Origin: Saccharum officinarum
Lineage: Eukaryota > Streptophyta > Magnoliopsida > Poales > Poaceae
Reading direction: 5' to 3'
Assembly (NCBI GenBank): GCA_020631735.1
Contig: CM036191.1
Span: 40,407,335 to 40,471,334 of the forward strand
Length of the DNA stretch: 64,000 nt
Part shown: piece after piece, positions 59,082 to 64,000 of the stretch
How the letters are laid out: every line of letters begins with the position of its first letter
How positions within the stretch are numbered: the first letter of the stretch is position 1
The notes under the pieces: model-generated
Databases searched by the model: none
What the model was told of the DNA's origin: nothing
The model's input: the letters and a program-made list of their open reading frames with translations, nothing else
Translations under genes and position numbers: made by a program

Positions 59082-60370
59082 AGTGTTGGCTGTAGGACGT
59101 ATGCCAAGTAGCACTGGACATATTCTAAAACTCATTTTACTATAAAACTATTTTTGTCATCCCTTGACTCATTGATTTTGACTATTTCCTCTTCCTTGTC
59201 CTGTTATATCTCTTCCTTGATATAGCTTTCTTTGAGCTATTATTTCTTACTTCCTTGGATTTTGTTTTATGTTATTTTTACTAAAAGTTTTCTGATCTTA
59301 TCTTGTTCAAAAGTTTGATGGCCTTTCATCATCTCCAATGTGCCATTAGGATGACCACCATTGTTGAAGAAGCACGTGTAGTATTGATGATGTGATGTGT
59401 GCTTGTTTTGCTTGATGTGTTGCTGGTGTGTTGTCCTTATTCTCGTGTTTTGAAAGTGGCTCGGAAGGTATAAGTCTTGAGGAGTAGCTCGATCCATGTT
59501 AAGTGGGGTAGTATCATCTTCTATCCTACTTATCTTCCAATCGATCCTAATTCTTGTTGTCTTTTTCCTATACCGTCCATGTCTATCCTTGGTTATCATG
59601 ATAACTTCTTTATCTCATCTTAATGGAGGATCAACACATGAAAGACTCATCAATAGCAGCAAGCTTTAAAGAAAGTGTTGCCTTCAATGACATCGCCAGG
59701 TGGAACAAGATCTTGGTTAAGTGAGGTAGCATCTGCTGTCAACAACAACAATTCCTGAAAATCTCAAGCGATGAGGTACGAAGTTAAACCATGAACTTGT
59801 CCAGCAACCCTCAGCTTAAAAGCTTACTACACCACCACCCAACCACATGCTTTGCTCATGTCCAGCAAATAAAGTTAGCCAGCTCTCCACTAAGCTCGCG
59901 ATCGACAAATAGCTAGACACATCAGATATTGAGAAATAGCACTGCACCTTTACTTCTCTCACTCTGCTACCACAGCCAACAGAAGCAGGCCCGTAGATTG
60001 ACAGGAGCAATGTGGGCAACTGTTCAGGGCCTCCATAATTCAAGGGCCTCCAAATTTGCACTTTGCTAATTATCAATAGCTAATCCTTAAAATAAAAAAT
60101 AAAATGGTGGCATACCCAAACAAGCTTGCAATTCCTGCATCGTTAATTTGATAAACTCAACCTAAGGCCCAAATGGTCACGGTCATGGTCAATCAAAGCC
60201 GGTGCTATTCAGTGGAACAAGAACATCAATCCGTCCATGGGAAGTATCCAAATTATTTATCTTTCTTGAAGGCAAGCGTGAGGGAGACGTCCACTAAGCC
60301 ACTAGCCAGTCGAGCACGCAGGCAGGCATTGCATTATTGGGTCCTAGATTACCGGCCGGCGGGTTGAAAT
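59082..60370 (+). other. Retroelement leader, then unrelated sequence
   Basis: 59082 to about 59790 looks like the untranslated leader of the LTR element, then stops without gag. From about 59990, 'CAGGGCCTCCATAATTCAAG' resembles hAT-type debris. No gene. Confidence 0.4.
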
Positions 60371-60570
60371 CTGAAGCTTTTTTGGGCAGCAAAAGACGAC
60401 GGGGGCGCTTTACAGCGTGGTCATGCAACGTCGACTCCGCTGCGCTCGCTCAAAGCGTGTCGTTGCTGCGTTCCGGCAGCAGCAACAGTGGGCAGTGGCG
60501 GCGGTTGATCCTCATACGCATCTCTCTCTGCTGCTATTCGCGAATCAAAGCCGGGCGGCCCACTGAACGG

Positions 60571-60868
60571 AGATGCAACAGACAGGGAGGGGGAGGGAGA
60601 GGGAGGAAGTACCTGAACGGCGGCGGCTCCCCTCCGTGGACGGCGGTGGCTCCCCTCCGTGGACGGCGGCGCTCCGTGGACGGCGGCGCTCCGGGCGAGG
60701 ACGCGGTCGGGCGGCCGGGCGAGGACGCGGCCGGGCGGCGGCGGCGGCGTCGCGGGGGCTACGGCACGGCCTGGCGGGGGCGAGAGGCGCGGGTGAGGGG
60801 CGCGGGTGCGGGGGCGAGAGGTGCGGCTGACTGGGGTGAGGGGCGTGGGTGGTGGTTTTGATTCAGAT
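60571..60868 (+). repeat. GC-rich short tandem repeats
   Basis: GTGGACGGCGG recurs four times (60635-60690), then GGGCGAGGACGCGG twice, then GGCGGCGGC runs. Frames across it are low-complexity (Arg/Gly) and probably not genes. It abuts the CACTA derivative without a CACTA terminus. Confidence 0.75.
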
Positions 60869-60869
60869 A

Positions 60870-62487
60870 TCCTCTTTGCCGAGAGCTAGATCAGGCGGCT
60901 CTCGGCAAAGAGTTTTTCTTTTTTTTTTTTTGATTTTCTTTGCCGAGAGCCCCCTAACCCAGGCTCTCGGCAAAGAAAAAAAATAAAAACTCTTTGCCGA
61001 GAGCCACGTGACCTAGCTCTCGGCAAAATATATATAATTTTTAAAAATTTCGTCCGGCGTTCTTTGCCGAGAGCTAGGTCAGGTGGCTCTCGGCAAAGAA
61101 AATAAAAAAAAATAAAAAACTCTTTGCCAAGAGCCACCTGACCTAGCTCTTGGCAAAATATATATAATTTTTTAAAATTTCGTCCGGCGTTCTTTGCCGA
61201 GAGCCCCCAAGCCCAGGCTCTCGGCAAAGAGCCTCTTTGCCGAGAGCTTTAGGACGCTCTCGGCAAAATATATATACATTTTTTGGATTTTTGCTCTCAA
61301 TTTTTGCTCTCAATTACTAGGTGGCCATGTTTGAAATTTGGTGTATTTTTCATTCTTCTTGCTATATTTCGCGTATTTTCTTTATTTTCTTGATTTTTTT
61401 CCGCAAGACGCACATTTGAAGTGCAGGTGCATGAAATAATGAATCTCAACGATTTAAAAAATGATATTCATTCTTCTGAGAGTTTTTCAACACCATATCT
61501 AGGGACAGACGCGGAAACTCGACCATCTCGTGCACGAGACATAGCGACCAAGTTGTGTAGGATTTGATTTAAAAATATATAAAATGCGAACGGAGTCGGA
61601 AAATCATGAAAATAGACGGAAGGCCTTGACACGATACGTAGAGTTTATGGAAATAATTTGGGAATGTTTGGAGCAAGTTGTGACACAAGATGGTTGAAAC
61701 CCTGAGATCTCCACATGCGATATCTTGTTATCACATGTGGAGATCTAAGGGTTTCAACCATCTTGTGGCACAACTTGCTTCAAACATTTTCAAAATTTTT
61801 TTATAGCTTCTACATGCGATGTCAAGGCCTCCCGTCCATTTTTATGATTTTTCAACTCCGTTCACATTTTATATATTTTTAAATCAAATCTCACGCAACT
61901 TGGTCGCCATGTCGTGTGCACGAGATGGTCGAGTTTTCGCGTCTGTCCCTAGATACGGCGTCGAAATACCCTCGGAAGAATGAATATAATTTTTTGAATC
62001 GCTAAGATTCATTATTTCATGCACCTGCAGTACAAATGTGCGTCTTGCGGAAAAAATCAAGAAAATGAAAAAAATACACGAAATATAGCAAGAGGGATGG
62101 AAAATACACCAAATTTCAAATCTTGGCTTCTAGTACTGTAGCAAGGCTGCACAAAAAATTTGGGACCAAAAATCCAAAAAAAAATTGCCGAGAGCCTTGG
62201 CTGAGGCTCTCGGCAAAGAAAATATTTTGCCGAGAGCCTAACAGCAGGCTCTCGGCAAAGATGACGGCGTAAGGGTGCCGTTTGTGGGGGTTGAGGCTTT
62301 GCCGAGATTTTTTGTTTACCGAGAGTCGAGCTCTCGGCAAAGTTTGTCTTTGTCGAGAGCCAATGCAAAGCTTGTCTTTGCCGAGAGCCAATCTTTGCCG
62401 AGCGCAGGCTCTTTCTTTGCTGAGAGCCCGATATTTAGCGCTCGGCAAAGCATATGACACTCGGCAAAGATACTGTTTCTGGTAGTG
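60870..62487 (-). mobile_element. CACTA derivative, palindromic (GAGAGC subfamily)
   Basis: It ends at 62487 with GGTAGTG (complement of CACTACC). Both flanks hold inverted pairs of TTTGCCGAGAGC / GCTCTCGGCAAA (60870-61270 and 62185-62465). Between them lie two ~390-bp inverted copies of the module also found at 12200-12590 and 23270-23670. There is no coding sequence and no CACTA terminus at the left edge, so it is a one-ended derivative. Confidence 0.85.
61330..62120. repeat. ~390-bp-arm inverted repeat, axis near 61725
   Basis: Left-arm words TTTGAAATTTGGTGTATTTT, CGCAAGACGCACATTTG, ATCTAGGGACAGACGCG and GGCCTTGACA recur as complements on the right in mirror order. The central 'GATCTCCACATG ... 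CATGTGGAGATC' leaves a loop of only about 10-16 bases. Confidence 0.93.
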
Positions 62488-64000
62488 CATTAGTCCACTC
62501 TGATGTCGATGTAATGATAAAGAGGATCAAGAAAAGGTTGATCGGATCATCGGATACTGAATTAATTTGTTCTTATAGGTCGAGGCAGCGGAAGGAGTTC
62601 ATGGCGCCGGCGAACCCTGTCTCGTCGAACTTGGCGGCGAGGAGGTGGACGAACTCCTCCGTGAGCCACGGCGGCAACGGGATGTCCTGGTCCTGCTGCC
62701 CCCACCACTCCGGCGACAGTGAGATGGCGCCCGTCTCGCGGGTGGTGAGGAGCTTCCTGAAGATGAACCTGTTGTCCATCCGGGCGAACTCCGCCTCCAT
62801 GGCACCGGGCTCCTGCAGCCGCAGCAGGTAGTAGCCGTCGCCGAAGAGCCGCCGGAACGCCTGGAGCGGGCGCACGCTGGGGTTGCGCGGCATGAAGGCG
62901 CCGCTCATGTTGACGAGCGCACGCACCAGGTCGGGGCGGACCGTGGCGAGGTGCCACGCCAGGAGCGCACCCGAGCCCTGGCCGACCACGAACACCCGCT
63001 GCAGGGAGAGCGCGTCGAGGACGCCCACCACGTCGCCCACGAGGTGGAAGATGGTGTAGGAGGACGGGGACGGCGGCGCCGACGAGGCACCGTAGCCTCG
63101 GAGGTCTGGGGCCAGGCAGCGGTAGCCCCGCAACGAGAGGGACATCAGCGGGTGCTGCCACGAGTGCCAGAGCTCCAGGAAGCCGTGCAGGAAGAGCACC
63201 GTGCCGCCCGCGGAGCCGTCGCCGGTCTCGGCCACGTGGATCTTGATGCCGTTCACCTCCAGCGTCCGGTGGGTTACGCCCTTCGACGCTGTCGCCGTCG
63301 CCATCCCTCGATCTCTCTCGGCTGCTTCAATGCCTTTCTCGGTATGTGTATGTGAGTTTCGTGTCACCCTGTCAGTCTCTAGTGGAGTACTTACAAACCC
63401 TTGCAATATGCTTTGCTTTGGCTGGTAGCAGCGGATGCTGCGACGGCATCTTCGACATGTCCTCACCTCACCTGCTGTTGGTATATCTACGGACTACGTG
63501 GGCACCCTTTTGGGGTCGCTGCTGCTAAAATCATGGAGCATTATCATCACTAGAACAACACAACAACGATGCATTGGCCGTGCGGTCCACTGCATACTAA
63601 GCATATTCAATTTACATGTGTCCGAGAAAAGGACAACAAAACAGACAAAACCAACAGGGAAATGATTTCTTGGACCTCCCGATGGGCAAATACTGTAACA
63701 AATAGCTTGACAGAGAAATAAATTTGCCCATCGGTTTCCTGACAAACTATTCTTGTCGGTATTTCATTTTCTGATGCTTACCAAGGCGTTATGTTTAGCA
63801 AACTGTCAGCGTCGGCGAGGTACCCTTCGAAGGTGGTGTTGCAGGCGGCGCCGAACAAAGGGGAAGTAGGAAGATGGGGAATGATTTTGGTGCAAGACTT
63901 CCCTTCGGCGCGCGTCCAAACCAGAACCGCGCGCACACGAGATCTGCGTGTCGTCGAGTCAGGAAGGTGATCCGTACAACGCTGCTAGAGCCGACGTCTT
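62488..64000. repeat. Segmental duplication, copy B (partner at 24389-25896)
   Basis: It begins at the base after the CACTA end and runs to the edge of the window, nearly identical to copy A. It extends the shared upstream flank beyond the hydrolase start. Confidence 0.95.
62577..63304 (-). pseudogene. Epoxide-hydrolase-like gene, copy 2, exon 1 only
   Basis: Exon 1 matches copy 1 (MATATASKG start at 63304), with changes such as S55L, W111S in GQGSGALLAW and F237S in NSFRCLDL. The nucleophile position is again Gly. The donor is mutated from GTAAGA to ATAAGA (G to A at 62576), so unspliced reading stops two codons later (RCLDL-stop). Exon 2 is not found: the intron is cut at 62488 by the CACTA terminus and no NWEL...GHYVH sequence lies in the next kilobases leftward. 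The product would be about 243 residues, lacking the catalytic His. It is a pseudogene unless a fusion transcript rescues it. Confidence 0.92.

Noticed and set aside
60337..60861. 174-residue Arg/Gly-rich frame
   Set aside because: Composed of short GC-rich tandem repeats; no recognisable domain, and alternative frames are equally open.
62562..63161. 199-residue minus-strand frame over hydrolase copy 2
   Set aside because: Out-of-frame shadow of exon 1 (Ala/Pro/Arg-rich).

Overview
This is plant nuclear DNA from a grass, most likely a panicoid (the sorghum, maize, sugarcane or Setaria side of the family). The evidence is the mix of short GC-rich exons in AT-rich transposon debris, CACTA transposons whose subterminal repeats are built on CTTTGCCGA, an Au-like SINE, an RTE-type LINE tail and long LTRs. 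The species cannot be fixed from the sequence alone. No bacterial, organellar, rRNA or tRNA gene and no CRISPR array was seen.

Only a handful of host-type genes are present and every one is damaged. They are a PAPS-dependent sulfotransferase (about 13118-14316, minus, one-base frameshift); two copies of an epoxide-hydrolase-like alpha/beta hydrolase (24112-25212 and 62577-63304, minus); a CYP94-like P450 scrap (about 15131-15240); an unrecognised exon whose start region was split by a transposon (about 5990-6200); and a retropepsin-like gene duplicated with its flanks (43685-43944 and 47087-47716, minus).

Layout. 1-3050: degenerate gypsy-like material. 3484-4087: truncated RTE LINE with its target-site duplication (TSD). 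5990-8053: gene remnant split by a 1.8-kb GGCGCC-palindrome element with a 9-bp TSD. 8290-8710: long hairpin. 11640-12822: gypsy gag scrap and one CACTA end. 13034-14316: sulfotransferase. 15131-17280: P450 and Copia remnants. 18866-23981: CACTA element 1. 24112-25900: hydrolase copy 1. 26526-30574: CACTA element 2. 31087-40380: LINE, Copia, MITE and simple-repeat debris. 40765-47406: 3.2-kb tandem duplication. 48840-50650: probable LTR. 50950-54265: dead L1-type LINE. 55072-55249: SINE with a 19-bp TSD. 56516-59081: 2.55-kb LTR plus primer-binding site. 60870-62487: palindromic CACTA derivative. 62488-64000: hydrolase copy 2, continuing past the window.

The two large CACTA elements are complementary halves. 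Element 1 keeps a TNP1-type gene but has lost the catalytic domain of TNP2. Element 2 keeps a TNP2-type gene but has no TNP1. Both carry disabling lesions, so neither looks autonomous. The hydrolase pair is the most interesting host gene: both copies lack the family's nucleophilic aspartate and the conserved lid tyrosines, so the loss predates their duplication. I found no gene cluster that forms a new multi-gene system. The strongest structural novelties are the GGCGCC-palindrome element, the palindromic CACTA derivative, and three related CACTA termini that keep one repeat core while changing the next four bases.
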